A DNA stretch of 64,000 nucleotides. Source: Favolaschia claudopus. Taxonomy: Eukaryota; Basidiomycota; Agaricomycetes; Agaricales; Mycenaceae. The position numbers and the translations under genes were made by a program. Under the pieces are notes generated by a model. The model saw only the letters and a program-made list of their open reading frames with translations, was not told the origin of the DNA and searched no databases. The stretch lies in the NCBI GenBank assembly GCA_037176885.1, contig JAWWNJ010000104.1:682001-746000 (forward strand), read 5' to 3'. Below are positions 10,643 through 22,099 of the stretch, piece by piece. Numbering within the stretch: the stretch's first letter is position 1; each line of letters begins with the position of its first letter.

Positions 10643-13600
10643 ATGACTTCCACCAACGACTCCGAAGAATCTTATGTCCTCCCAGAGATCCCTGTCGATT
10701 CTCGCCTGTCTTTTGAGCCTGAGTCTCCTCCTGGACTCTCTCCGAGTCTAGAATTGCCCCCAGGACTGGAACCAGACCAGTCCTCTCCACCCCCCGCTTC
10801 TCAGCCCAGCCGGATACCTCTGCCGATCCCCACTCCTTCAACCAACGGCTCTCAAGCCACATTCGCATTCTCGGACGTCGACGTCGACGGCTCACCCCTC
10901 GAGCCGTTACCTGCTGAGATCGGTGAAGTCGATCTCTCAATTGCTCGTGCGTTGCTTCTTTCTCATTCTCATAGAAGCCTCTAACCGAGCCTATTCCCAG
11001 CCGATGGAAGCTTCGTGGAAACTTCTTCCGGCGCCGCTGCGCGCGAGCTCAAGCTGCGCTATGATCACCACTACGGCGTCAATGTCTCTGTCCGCTCGCC
11101 ATACGCCATCACCTCTTTGATCAACCAGCATGGGAAAAAGGTTTATCGTATCGGGTGCGCGACTTTTTCCTCCAATCTTGCTCTAATTGCTCAAAACTCT
11201 TGCCAGAAACCGCGACAAAAAGACGCCCCCTGCAGCTGCAACTTCGGCGGATATCGATGAGCGTGTCTCACAGGCCAGCAGCCCGAGTGACTCGTCGCGT
11301 GCCCGTTCACCGAAACGCTCTCGCCTCAGCGTGACCATGTTCAACAAGACAGGGTCGGTTTCTGGTCGACCCCAAACCGCCGGCGGCTCCGGTCCACGCA
11401 AACTGCGCAAGACGCGTTCGTTTTCCGAGCCGGCCAGTGTCTCGCCAACGACTGGCACGCACGCGCCTGGTGCACGACCTACTGGCCGCGGACACTCCCA
11501 GAGCGTGACCGCGGCTGATTTCGTTCCTCGTTCGACGCCAGCAGCTACAGAAAGCAGCAGCGTCCCTCGCACTGGGGACGTGTTTGCGGACGTCATGGGC
11601 TGGCTGCCCTCGGCCAGCTCGTCCAGTAGCTTTTCTGAGCCGTCGTCGAGCGTTGGGCACCCCGTTATATCACATCCTTTCGGCTCGACTATCGCTTTTC
11701 AGTCTCCGTCGCGTAAACCTCATGTCGAGTTTTTACCCACTCCGCGCCTCCTTCGCGAGATGCAGTCGTTCGAGTCTGGGTTGACGGCTAAGCAAGCCGA
11801 CCTGGAACGCGATCCGTTTTTCGATGGTGGTTCGGCTGACGGCTCAGACGGCTCGCGACCACGGTCAGCGTTCCGCGTGCGCGACTCGATATCCGGCGCG
11901 TCGCTTCTGACGGATCCTGACATTGCTGCTGTTATGGCCAGAGTAGATGGAATCCCCGAAGACGAAGTTGCTGTATCCGTCTCGCTGTCTGTAAAGCCAG
12001 ACACTGGCCTACATTCTCGGTATTCGACGGACGTGTTCGACGTGCTGCAGACATATCGAGGACTACCATTGCTAGACAAACTCGCGCCAGGCGAGGAGAC
12101 GACTGTCATCAAGATGTCGCTCTCGTCGGATAATTCGGCCGCACCGCGCGACGACCCTCGTTTCGTTATCTGGGGAGAGTTGGTCCAGGAGCGGCCGGAC
12201 CGCGATGCAGACGAGGCCTCGCTGTCCCACAGCAGCCACAGTCACACGGATGGCTCTTCTTCCGCGCCCTCCATCTCGAAGAAGCGGAGCATCAAGAGTA
12301 CGGGGAAGGGTAAGGCGAATGCAGAGCCGCCTCCGATGCTCAAGCTCTCGGGTTTGGAGGAGGGCGCGCCGCAAAAGATCCTCGTGGCAGCGACAATTGA
12401 GCGCTGGATCGCGCAGTTGACGAGTGATCTGAACTACGACGAGCTGTTGAACTTTTTCTTGACGTACCGGACGTATATCAGCGCGGTGGACCTCTGCCAT
12501 TTGCTCATGTGCCGCTTTGATTGGGCTTTGCAGCCGCCGATGTCGCCGCAGGATGAGAAAGTGAGGCGGGTGGTGCGGGTGCGGACGTTTGTGGCCATTA
12601 GGTACTGGCTGTTGACGTTCTTCTCCGTCGATTTCCTCCCCAACCGCGAGTTGAGATTGCTCGTTGCGGATTGGCTGAATACGCTCATACGCGATCCAAT
12701 CCTTACCAAACATACGGACGGAGTGGTGCGTTCACTGATTGTCTATCTCAACTGGGTAAAAGGTTTTGCTGAATGAAGGTTGTTTCAGAGTATCGTGCGG
12801 AAACTGAAAAAGGTGGCCAAGGATTGCAAAAAGGTGCACACCCGCGCTACGTCAAAACCTAAACAGTCTCGCCCTTCGGATACCCAGCACGTTCTTGGAC
12901 AGAGTTTTGCTGCTGCAACGCGGAGTACCGAGGATGATGACTCTGACGTCGATCTCGATTTCCTTCCTGAAGAGCAGGCCCTGCCCAACCCTCGTTCAGA
13001 CTTCTTGTCTGGCGATCTTGCAAACGCCCACTTGAGTACCGTCCACCTCGGCTCCTCTGCACGGCCAAGCTCCATGCCGCTCTCCTCCCTTTCTATCCTC
13101 CAGCGAACGGACCCGAGCGTCGACGCGTCTGGCACTCTTCTGCATAACCAGGCACTTCCGATTCATCATAATACGCTGTCGCGTGTATTTGTCAAGACCA
13201 TGGGACGACTGGGGAAGTGGAAACGCGTGTTGAATCAGCGGGGGCCTGTGCGGGCGCCGATAGGCGTGTGCGCTGATATGGATGCTATTGATTTGGACCT
13301 CACGGTCAATCCGAATTTGTTGAGCAATGGTGGGGCTGAGCAGTATCTGAAGGTGGCTGCGCAAACGCGTTCTATCGCCTTACCTCCCCCTGCCGCCACC
13401 CCAACGCCGACTCCTGCAGCCGCACCTGTTCACGTTAACGGTGCAGTAGACCCCGTGGCTGCTTCTTCGGCGCCTCTGGCGACAGCGACGGAAGAATCCT
13501 CTCCGGCTCCCGCTGCGGTCGAAGGGCCACCGCCGCCGAAGTATGATGAGCCGGACCCTGCTTCGGAGCCACAGCCAGAAACACGCTCGGAATCGGAGCG

Positions 13601-15787
13601 CGAGTTACCGCCAATACCCCCTGCTGAAGATGCAGCATCGGTTGAAGACGCAGCATCGGTCGTGTCAGAAACTCCTGAGGCATCGATCGCTGCAGACCCC
13701 TCGTCGGCCAGCCCGCCCAATTCCTTCAACGATAGACCGTTGTCATTCCGTTCCACGTCCACTGATTCTTTTGGCGCACCGATCGCTTCTGCCCAGGCCA
13801 TGTTCCCCGCTGGTGCACAATCTGCATGGCAGTTCGAGGTCATGTCTATCGATGAGCTAGACCTGTCGGATAATTCGTCTGACGAGCGTGACGGCCCGCC
13901 ACTTCCACCGGGATTGCGACAGCCGGTGCGGCGTCTCCCTCTTCGGCGCGAGTTCGAATTTGTGAGAAGGTCAGACAGCGTTTCGTCGATGGGGCTACAG
14001 AGCACCGGGCACTCTTCGGCTTTGAGCTCATCGTCCGACGTCGAGCCGATCGCTGGGGGTGCCATTCATCAATGGCAGATGAATGCGTTGGTGGACTCGT
14101 TGACTGATGATGAGGAGTCGGGGGATGTAGCGGCGGCGCTGCATCGACTGGAAGGGCAGATCAACGTCCAGCAGCAGCAGGCGAAGGCGACGAAAGTGGA
14201 TGGGTGGATGCGTACGATGCGAGAGCGGTTTTTGACTGGAGACTACGATCCTGATGAGACACGGCAGTGGTCGGACGAGGAGGACGAGGAGGACGTGGAA
14301 GCGAACTCCAATGATGAACCCGTCGCGGACCCGGAGGCGGACGCGAATGACCCTCATGACATAACGATTGGAGAGAATGGGGACGATCATGGCGCGTCGG
14401 CAGATGGTGGCACACCGGTTATCGCGCACCAGTCTCCGCGACCTGCAGACGAGGCGCGACCCGCCATCGAGGATGCTGTTCCGTTGGAGATTCTTCAGAG
14501 TCGGATGCCTCCAGGCGCGGTTTCACCTCCACAGGCGTCATTGGCTCGACCTTCCGTGTCCAAGTTTGTTACACAAGAACCCTCACGGATCCACCGGTCC
14601 TTTATTTTCGGGCATCGTGCCCAGTTTGTGGCGGGACATTTTGCGATGATTGATCGTGAGCTATTTATGAGCGTCAAGTTTGAGGAGATGCTCGAAGATT
14701 GGGCGGCGTATGAGGACTTGGAGGTCCTCGACTGGGCACAGTTCCTTAAGGACAGTGCGCGATTGAAAGCGGATCCTGAGTTGGGGCATAAGATCAGTGC
14801 TTTGGCGACTGTCCGTGCCCGATTCAATCTGATGACCAACTTCGTCGTGTCGGAGGTCGTCATGTCACCGCCCAACGAACGGCATGCAGTTGTGGCCAAG
14901 TTTATACGGATTGCATGGGTGAGTTCATCTCGTCGGGTACTGTTTCGTGGGTCTCATCTCCGTGTTAGCACTCGTACTTGCTTTCGAGTTTCAATACATT
15001 GGTTGCTATCATCTCCGGGCTACGTAGTCCACTAGTTCATCAAGCCATCAAGACATGGAAAGGCGTCGGGCGGTATGAGATCCGGGTTCTCAATGACTTG
15101 AAAGCGTACACTACGAGCGTGGAGGATTTCAAGTTCATCCGCCAGGCCATTGCGGATACGAAGTCTCAGGACCACGCTTCCGTTAGCGGGGATGCAGACG
15201 CCCGGAGTAGCAAGCACAAGTCGGTGACAACCGAGCATAAATCCAGCTCTGCGTGTGTGCCATTCATCGGTAATGATTCTACTTGATGACTGTATTGAAT
15301 GTGGCGCTAATGTCGTGTGCAGGGGTCTATCTGTCTCAGCTTCGCCGACAAAACAAACTCCCCGACTTGATTGACCCTACTGCCCCCACGGAGGCTGTTG
15401 GCGTCGACCCCATTACATCCAACTTTGACGCCCCTGCCCATCCCGAGGTCTTCGCAGCTCTCGCCCCTCTGCCTCCCTCGATGCACCTCGAGCCCCTCAT
15501 CAATGTTCATAAGCAACGTCTGATTGCAGGGGTCATCAAGTCGATGGTCGCTGGACAGCACCTGGCTAGCGGCTTCCAGTATCAGGTAGAGAAGAGACTG
15601 TATCAAAAATGCCTGCGTATACGGGCACTTGATACGGAATCGCTCCAGCGCGTATGTCGTCTTCATTCGTTGCTTACCCCAGCTTTACTTACCTCTTTCG
15701 GACCAGGCTTTGATGGTGTCCCCTCAACGAGCTCGCGGCCTGGACGCGGACAGCTTTCAGCGGGCACTGACTGTGTATGGTTCATGA
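10643..15787 (+). CDS. Ras guanine nucleotide exchange factor, Lte1-like
   Basis: Predicted exchange factor for a Ras-type small GTPase. Seven exons (10643-10946, 11001-11154, 11207-12725, 12789-14918, 14969-15269, 15323-15651, 15707-15787) close in frame to 1,605 aa. The N-terminal 500 residues are Pro/Ser-rich and low complexity. A RasGEF-N module is clear at about 535-660 (ERWIAQLTSDLNYDELLNFF, YRTYISAVDLCHLLMCRFDW, VRVRTFVAIRYWL). A long acidic/Pro-rich linker follows. The CDC25-type catalytic domain runs from about 1,270 to 1,590, with FEEMLEDW, RARFNLMTNFVVSEVV, AKFIRIAWHSYLLSSFNTLV, SGLRSPLVHQ, KTWKGV, CVPFIGVYLSQL and a C-terminal helix block. The split RasGEF-N/RasGEF layout in a very large protein recalls budding yeast Lte1, a mitotic-exit regulator; Cdc25 or Bud5 relatives are alternatives. 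No SH3 domain is visible. The GTPase partner is unknown. Confidence 0.9.
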
Positions 15788-16138
15788 TCTTTAGCATATT
15801 ACTCATTGGTCTGGTTTTGTTCGTTTATTGTCACATCTTTTTATTATCACGTTACAATTGCTTTGCTGTCGTATCTAGAGTTGCATTGTCGGAATATACT
15901 GTTGCATTTGGATTAAGTATGGGAGACGGATTCTTTGGGAGGTCGTGAGAACAATGTGATGCCGAGATGCCGTTATCCCACGTGCAGAACTATCCAGTCA
16001 ACACACCACAACAGTCCCTTTGCGCTCGCCGCTCGCCGTTCCCGACCCATCCTCAAGACTTGCTTCCCCCCCAAAACTTTGTGGGTTGCTCAAACGTTGA
16101 TAGCGAGCTGAATACTAACTTCGTCTCCAGAATTCATC
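15788..16138 (+). promoter_or_regulatory. Short intergenic region and rps13 promoter
   Basis: About 350 bp between the RasGEF stop and the rps13 start. It holds a CT-rich tract before the ATG. A possible 5' UTR intron ends with the TCTCCAG before the AATTCATC leader. No open frame of interest. Confidence 0.4.
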
Positions 16139-16714
16139 ATGGGTCGTATGCACGCTCCCGGAAAGGGCATTTGTACGTGACAAACGAGAAAAAAGTCGAG
16201 CAGCCACCAAATATCCTGATGAATTCTCGTGTTCAGCGTCCTCCGCACTCCCCTACCGCCGCGCGCCTCCCGTTTGGCTCAAGACCACACCGGAGGAGAT
16301 CGTTGAGCAGATCGTTAAGCTCGCTCGCAAGGGCCTGACTCCCTCCCAAATCGGTGTCACTCTTCGTGACTCGCACGGTGTCCCGCAAGTGCGATTCCTC
16401 ACCGGAAACAAGATTCTGCGTATCCTGAAGCACCAGGGTGCGTCTCGTTGCGTTCTATCGAATTTATAGTTGTTGAATGTTTGCGCTATGCAGGTCTCGG
16501 TCCCTCTATCCCGGAGGACCTCTGGCATCTGATCAAAAAGGCTGTCGCCGTCCGCAAGCACTTGGAAGTCAACCGCAAGGACAAGGACTCCAAGTTCCGC
16601 CTCATTCTCATCGAGTCGAGAATCCACAGACTCGCCCGGTACTACAAGACGAAGCAGCAGATCCCGCCAACCTTCAAGTACGACTCGGCCACTGCCAGCA
16701 CATTGATTGCATGA
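16139..16714 (+). CDS. RPS13: 40S ribosomal protein S13 (uS15)
   Basis: Structural protein of the small ribosomal subunit. Three exons (16139-16172, 16237-16437, 16494-16714) give exactly 151 aa, the eukaryotic S13 length. The N-terminus [20 protein letters not shown] is nearly invariant in the family. Further blocks are [80 protein letters not shown] and [18 protein letters not shown]. The first intron falls after codon 11, a position common in ribosomal protein genes. The gene converges with mcm10, with about 630 bp between their stop codons. Confidence 0.98.
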
Positions 16715-17343
16715 GGGAGGAGATTGTATGGCGCTGGAGCTGCGATGGCGGGACCAGGAGGACGTGCGCTGCTTGAATTATGGTCATTCTGTTTGTGTAT
16801 GCCTCTAAACAAAAACTTACGCGTTATGCTCTTCTTCCGCACTTGTACAAACAACTTGGCGGCTGAGATTGATTTTTGTCCCTCTTCTGTATATCTTGCG
16901 CTGTTGTCAAAGAGGGTACTCAAACAGGTTGCCGATTTGGCTCTTGCTTCTCCCGAATTTTGCTAGTCGATGACAGAGTAGTGTTGGGGTAGTGCATGCA
17001 GTGATATCTCCAGAGTGCTAGAAGCCGGCAAGATCATCCAGCGGTAGGATATAGCGGCCACGAAATTTAAAAGCTTGGCTTCTTCGCTCGTTATCGTGCT
17101 AGGGCCCGGATGTCTCGTTAGAGCCTCGCGGTTGCAAACAGAATGAATGAGGATTTACAAGTGTACTCCCCCTGTATACGTAAGTAGAAGTGTACTGCAG
17201 TCAGAAAAATCTGGAAACGAGAATTTCCTTTTATGGCAGAGGGCGTTGAGTCAACTTCCTTTCTGGGAACGAGGACAAAAAAGCTCGACAGGCGATTGAG
17301 CTGCTTTGGAGCAGAAAGATACATCATGGAGGACGACAAATCA
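16715..17343. other. Convergent 3' region between rps13 and mcm10
   Basis: About 630 bp that should contain the two 3' UTRs and terminators. Short overlapping frames only; nothing recognisable. Confidence 0.5.
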
Positions 17344-19659
17344 CTAAAAATCATCCAAATCCACCATTTTTACATCCGCTTCTGGTACTACACTCCGAGG
17401 GTCAGGGACGTTTTCGGATGCCCTTCTTGACTGCAGTAACGCTGGAGGAACAATGACACCTGAACGGACTTTCTCTCCGGGTCGCGGCCCGAGCTTAGGT
17501 TCCTTCCTATTTGCTTGAATAGATGCCAAGTCTTCCATCTGTGTCGAATGAGGGTTAACAAGCCGACGAAGGCGAACGAAGTAAGCAGCAAGGCAATGCG
17601 TACCCTCTTCTTGCTCAACGCATTATCGCGGCGGTGTTGTCCAGGCTTCAACGTCGGATCGAATCCGATATGTCTTATCGCCTGAGCAGAGAACGGCGCT
17701 TTGGACGCCATTGGTTTGTCCGTGTCGGCATCAGCTGTCGCCTTCGATGAGGGTTTGTCCTTGGAACCGCCGCTTGAGCCCTTCTTCGAACGGGACTCCT
17801 CCTTCTCCTTCTCGCCATGCGCCCGAGCCAGCATAACGGGTTTCATCCCCTCCGCATCGCGCTTCTGCAACGCTTTGAGGATCCGGGCGTCATCCTTCGC
17901 TGCAAGCAATCGCGCCGCTTTCTTCGCCTGCCCCTCACGACCAATGTTCTCCGAAACGAAAAGCGAGTCCCGCGGGTCGACTCGTCCGCCGTTGACGATA
18001 TGCCCTGAGACGACGTACGTGGCCCCGTCAGTTTCGTGGAGCGGCTTGAGACCCCATTTACGACGTGGATCGTATTCCGCCTTGCGTTTTCGTGCGGTTG
18101 TCGACATGCCCGATGTACTGTATAATGTATAACCATTCGCTGGGTCAGCAACGAATGGCATTGGGGAAGAGGTGTCACATACCCAGCAGAAAACTCGGGT
18201 CTACTTGCTCTCTTATGCTCGATCGCGTGTTGGACATGCCAGTCGCATACATCGCTGACGCGTGTGTCGCACCAGGCTCGACAGACCCTGCCATCCCGCT
18301 TGACAGCAACGCACAGGCCTAGATCCTTCGCACGGCCGATGGTCAATATCGACGAGGCGGATTCCGGTGTTATAGCGAGGATGTTTGTCGTTGGGTGAGG
18401 CGCGCAGTTGGTTTGCTGGATAACAATTTAGCGTATATTCAGGCGGTGTTAACAACATAGTGAACTTGCCTGGAATGGTTTGAGGATTCGGGGATTCAAG
18501 AGTGCCACGACGTCGCCCTCTTTAACGTCACACATCTCTTCGAATGCACCCCGACTACCACCAGAATAGACCTTCTTGGGACGGCCCTCGTCTTGAGGTA
18601 CCGTCTCGAAGCCATCGGACTCGAAGAGGAGTAACGAGAGCATCGCGTCGCCTCTAACGACGGCCTTTCCGCCAGTGGCAGACGACGCCGTGCGCGCACC
18701 GAAATCGACGAGCTTGAGATTGATAAATTTCTTTCCGCTCGGTTTCGGTAGTTCTTTGCCTTTGCCTTTGCCGCCCGTTTGCTCCTCGTCGTCCGGGGCA
18801 ATGGGTACTGGGGCCTTGGTGTACTTGAAGGGACCACGCTCCGCGACAACGGCGATGGTGATCCAGTCGCCGGCGACAGGGACATCGTATCCTTGTTTGT
18901 CCGGGAGTAGACGCACAGCTGAATATAGACGCGAGGGTGACAGATAGTAACGGCCTCGAAGGTGGTCTTGTAGGTCGTCGTGGGGAACGACGCGGGATCT
19001 GAATGAGCGTTAGATTATGCCTCCCTTCTAGATAACAAACGTACGAGAGTCGGATGCCAGAGTTGGGCTCTAGCTGCTGGAAGTATGGGTCGTCGAAAGG
19101 TGGTTTGTGGTCAATAGGACCGGCTTCGAGAGTTTCGATGATCGCAAGCCGTTCATCACGCTTTGCCCCCGACGACTCAGAGGTAGATGCGGTTTGAGGG
19201 GCGTCCGTGAATGCAGACGAGCGAACAAGAGGTTCTGCCTCGACCTCGTCTACCAGTCGTCGACTGGCACCTGCAAGCTTGCTGAGCAGAGTTGAAGGTC
19301 CTGGCCGATCAGGGACGTTGTTTTCTGGCGGTTTCTTCGCAGAAGCATTACTGGTTGGCGCGACAGTCATGTTGAGATTGCGAATGGGCTTATGTGAGGT
19401 CGTAGTGGTGCTGGATCGTTGGGGCTTTTCTATAAATTCGTAAGAACGTATTAAGTGTCAAAATGAACGACAAATTACTCGGAGAAGGCGTTGCGGGAGC
19501 TAAAACGGCAGCGGTATCGAGTTTTCGCCGCTTTGGAGAGCTGGGACCAGGATCTGTGTCCGGAAGATCGCCTAGCTGTGCTTGAAGAGCTGCGATTTGC
19601 CGCTGAAGTTCGGCTTTCTTCTCTGTGTCATTCCGTCCCTTTGCCGCCAAGGATTCCAT
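17344..19659 (-). CDS. MCM10: DNA replication factor Mcm10, intact copy
   Basis: Nuclear replication initiation factor that binds the CMG helicase, DNA polymerase alpha and ssDNA. Six exons (19659-19479, 19429-19045, 18998-18470, 18415-18183, 18117-17604, 17538-17344) give 678 aa in frame. The N-terminal coiled coil (MESLAAKGRNDTEKKAELQR) is followed by a Ser/Pro-rich linker. The OB-fold (about 195-365) includes YYLSPSRLYSAVRLLPDK, GYDVPVAGDWITIAVVAERG, FINLKLVDFG and EGDVVALLNPRILKPF. The Mcm10 zinc finger follows (GLCVAVKRDGRVCRAWC, then CDWH), then the conserved GMSTTARKRKAEYDPRRKW and IRHIGFDPT blocks, and an acidic C-terminus. The intron at 18469-18416 uses a GC donor (CAG|GCAAGT). This is the only complete mcm10 in the window; three 5' fragments lie to its right. 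ACGCGT sits 17 bp upstream of the ATG. Confidence 0.95.
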
Positions 19660-21187
19660 GATTCAGATAGGTGCGACGCGTCGAGATGGAGAGTGAGTCT
19701 AAGTTGGACCAGAAAGTTCCGGTGGCCAGCTACTTTCGCGTGCGTGCGGCGGGAGATGGTGGTGGTAGGTGCGAACCAGATGTGACCGAGTCACGCATCG
19801 CGTCGCGTCACGTCATGGTCACAATGTGACAGGTTTGAACCCGACCCTCATGTTCAAAATTCCACACTGCAAAAAATTCCTCGTTGGCAAGTTGCATATC
19901 CTATACAAGTCCTCAGAAACTACTTTCTGATCTTCGCTCGCTTTGAATACATCGTTCGCTACGGCTTTCGACAATGATCGCCCAGTTACAACTTTTGCCT
20001 AACTCTGAATCTCTTGCCTCGCAGTGGTGTTCATGCCAATCGCATGTATTTGGGTATCTCATTGAACGAGAGTGCTGCCTAGGCCTATAACTCCGGGTTA
20101 GTTCTATAACTCCGGATTGGTTGTACATCTCGAACATTTGTATCGTGCAACTTGAAATGTCGTGTCAGGGGGGTGAATCCGCTAACGTATTACAGTTCAA
20201 ATTACTGCAGTAAGGCAGCTCAGCTACTCTGAAACGTCAGTTGTAGACGCTCACGCATCTAGTTATATCTCATTGACGACAACACGCCGAGAAACCCGCT
20301 TCGCATTAACATAACTCAATAATAATGGTAACAAGCAGCGGGTAATCTTAGTCTCTTCATCTGCGTTCGAGTGGAAAGTAAGCAGAGCTAAACTCTCGAC
20401 TATGGTGTAGCGGCTTTCGCCCGGCAACAGCTCGTTCTCTGTGGTTGCCGGCTTCTTAAGAGGTAGGATTTTCCCGCCTGCTCTCGCCACAGAGACCTAC
20501 ACCCACGGTTCCTAGAATTTGTCACACCATTCTTGAACGGATCTTGTGTTATCTGACCATCTCGCCGACAGGTGCAACGATCTACTTGGCTAAAAGTGAC
20601 TCGGATGACGCCACGAGTAGCCAAACAGGTAACAGTTCGTGAGACGGTGAATGTGTGGGATGAGATGGAAATGTTGTATCTCTTCGAGGTCGTTAAACCT
20701 TGCTTGGATGTCCTGAGAGGAATGACTGCACCTGGTACCCGAAGCGAGAAGCCTTATCTTAATTTCCGCCGTTTCCTTTTTGGTGCACCCTTGAAGCTCA
20801 AAAACAATATAAAAAATATGGCTATTGTAAACATGTGGGCAGTGCGTCGGAAAGGTTCTTCGGGTCATTATGTGCAGTCAGGACAATTGTATCTGACCTC
20901 CGTATGGGATGCTTGTTCTCGTTGGATGGAAACCAATTTCGGAAGATGCCGTCACGCCAACAAACTGGCTTGACCTAACACTCTGCCACACACAGAACAC
21001 CACAACACACACAAAGCAGCCCTTGTCTCCCACATTCATCTGCTCTTCGATTATGCTCTCCCTTTGTTCACCTGCTGAAAATAAGGAACTGCTCAGATCG
21101 GGTCGACGTCCTACGGATCTTCGCAGGGACGCCGTCCGACTGTGCATCGCCTTGCAGTCACAAAAAAGCCCACGGTTTCTGTCAGCC
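18511..21187. repeat. Core copy 1 (outer left, part of intact mcm10)
   Basis: Contains exons 1-3 of intact mcm10, the head-to-head intergenic region, and the first codons of a truncated gene X. It differs from cores 2 and 3 by scattered substitutions and small indels. Its right edge, where gene X homology ends, is near 21,187. Confidence 0.85.
19676..19681. promoter_or_regulatory. ACGCGT box 17 bp upstream of mcm10
   Basis: ACGCGT inside the ten-base palindrome CGACGCGTCG. The hexamer is kept in all four core copies (29673-29678, 39739-39744 and 49804-49809 in the others), which suggests the promoter was duplicated whole. The MBF-type role is inferred from yeasts. Confidence 0.45.
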
Positions 21188-21490
21188 AGCACCCCCTTCC
21201 GCCGTTTACCTCACCGCCGCACTCGCCTCCCTCTCCGCGCCATCCACGACGCCCTTGATGACGTCCCAACAACCCATCCCCGCTGTTCCGACCCCGGCTC
21301 GTTCCTCAAAGACACGTCACGCGCTCGCACCGCGCCCTCGTCTCTTTCGAATCTATTCGATTCCCCTTCCCTCCCGGGCTTCCTCTCCCTCCCCGTCAAC
21401 TCCGCCCTCAATTTTGCTCCGACCCCTCACCTGGCCCCCGCAAACTCCGACACTCGGCAACAATCCGTTCGTCGCCGCTGTCTTGTCTAG
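21053..21490 (+). pseudogene. Truncated gene X fused to L1 sequence
   Basis: Begins with the same MLSLCSPAENKELLRSGRR start as intact gene X at 51,197. After the shared QSQKSP the gene X homology stops and the frame runs into block L as an Arg/Pro-rich tail until a stop at 21,490 (145 aa if unspliced). All later gene X exons are missing. It lies under a full copy of the shared promoter, so it may be transcribed, but there is no sign of function. Confidence 0.6.
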
Positions 21491-21652
21491 TTTCCGCACT
21501 AACCGACTTCTTTTAGCCACGTCTCCCTCCTCTTTCCTTCCCACCACAACCTTCGCTCCAGACCCACACCCTCTCTGCTACATACACAACCCAGCAACTT
21601 GCAGCTCCGGCGCCGCGCCCCACCCCACCGCCGTTCGCCGTTCGCGAAGCCG

Positions 21653-21676
21653 CCGCTACATACATACATACATACA
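21653..21676 (+). repeat. TACA tetranucleotide microsatellite
   Basis: Short run of the TACA unit in L1. The matching runs in L2 (near 31,754) and L3 (near 41,820) are one unit longer. It lies inside a low-complexity C-rich stretch. Confidence 0.8.
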
Positions 21677-22099
21677 GAAAAAGCACACGGGAATAAAGGT
21701 GCTTTGACCTTTTCCCTCCCCTTCCCGCGACCTACTGACGACGCCTCCCTTTCTAGCACCCCATACCGCTAACCGCCCTCGCCGCCCCGACCCGAATGCC
21801 GCCACCTCGCCAACGCCGACACATTCGTCCCCCCGCCCTCCCGTTCCGTTCCGCCCTCCGCCACCTCTCGAATCTACAATCCACCACCCCCAACTCGATC
21901 TTGCTCCATCCCACCACCCCGTGCTCTCGTCAAGACCAAGGCCGTCTTCGAATCGGCTGCGCTGAGAGTTCAAATTCATGTAAGTAAGTATCTTCGTTTT
22001 CCACGCCGAACGAATGAACGAATTTACCAGCGTGCCTAGATTGACTCCCCGAGATTCAGGCAACGCGAAGGGAGCGGCGGAAGGAGGAAGGAAGAGCGG

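Noticed and set aside
13430..14065. Minus-strand open frame of 211 codons inside the RasGEF gene
   Set aside because: Antisense shadow of the Ser/Pro/Asp-rich RasGEF linker.
6825..15787. Galpha, 7TM protein and RasGEF as a functional signalling cluster
   Set aside because: asf1 lies between them, orientations differ, and nothing in the sequence links them beyond proximity.
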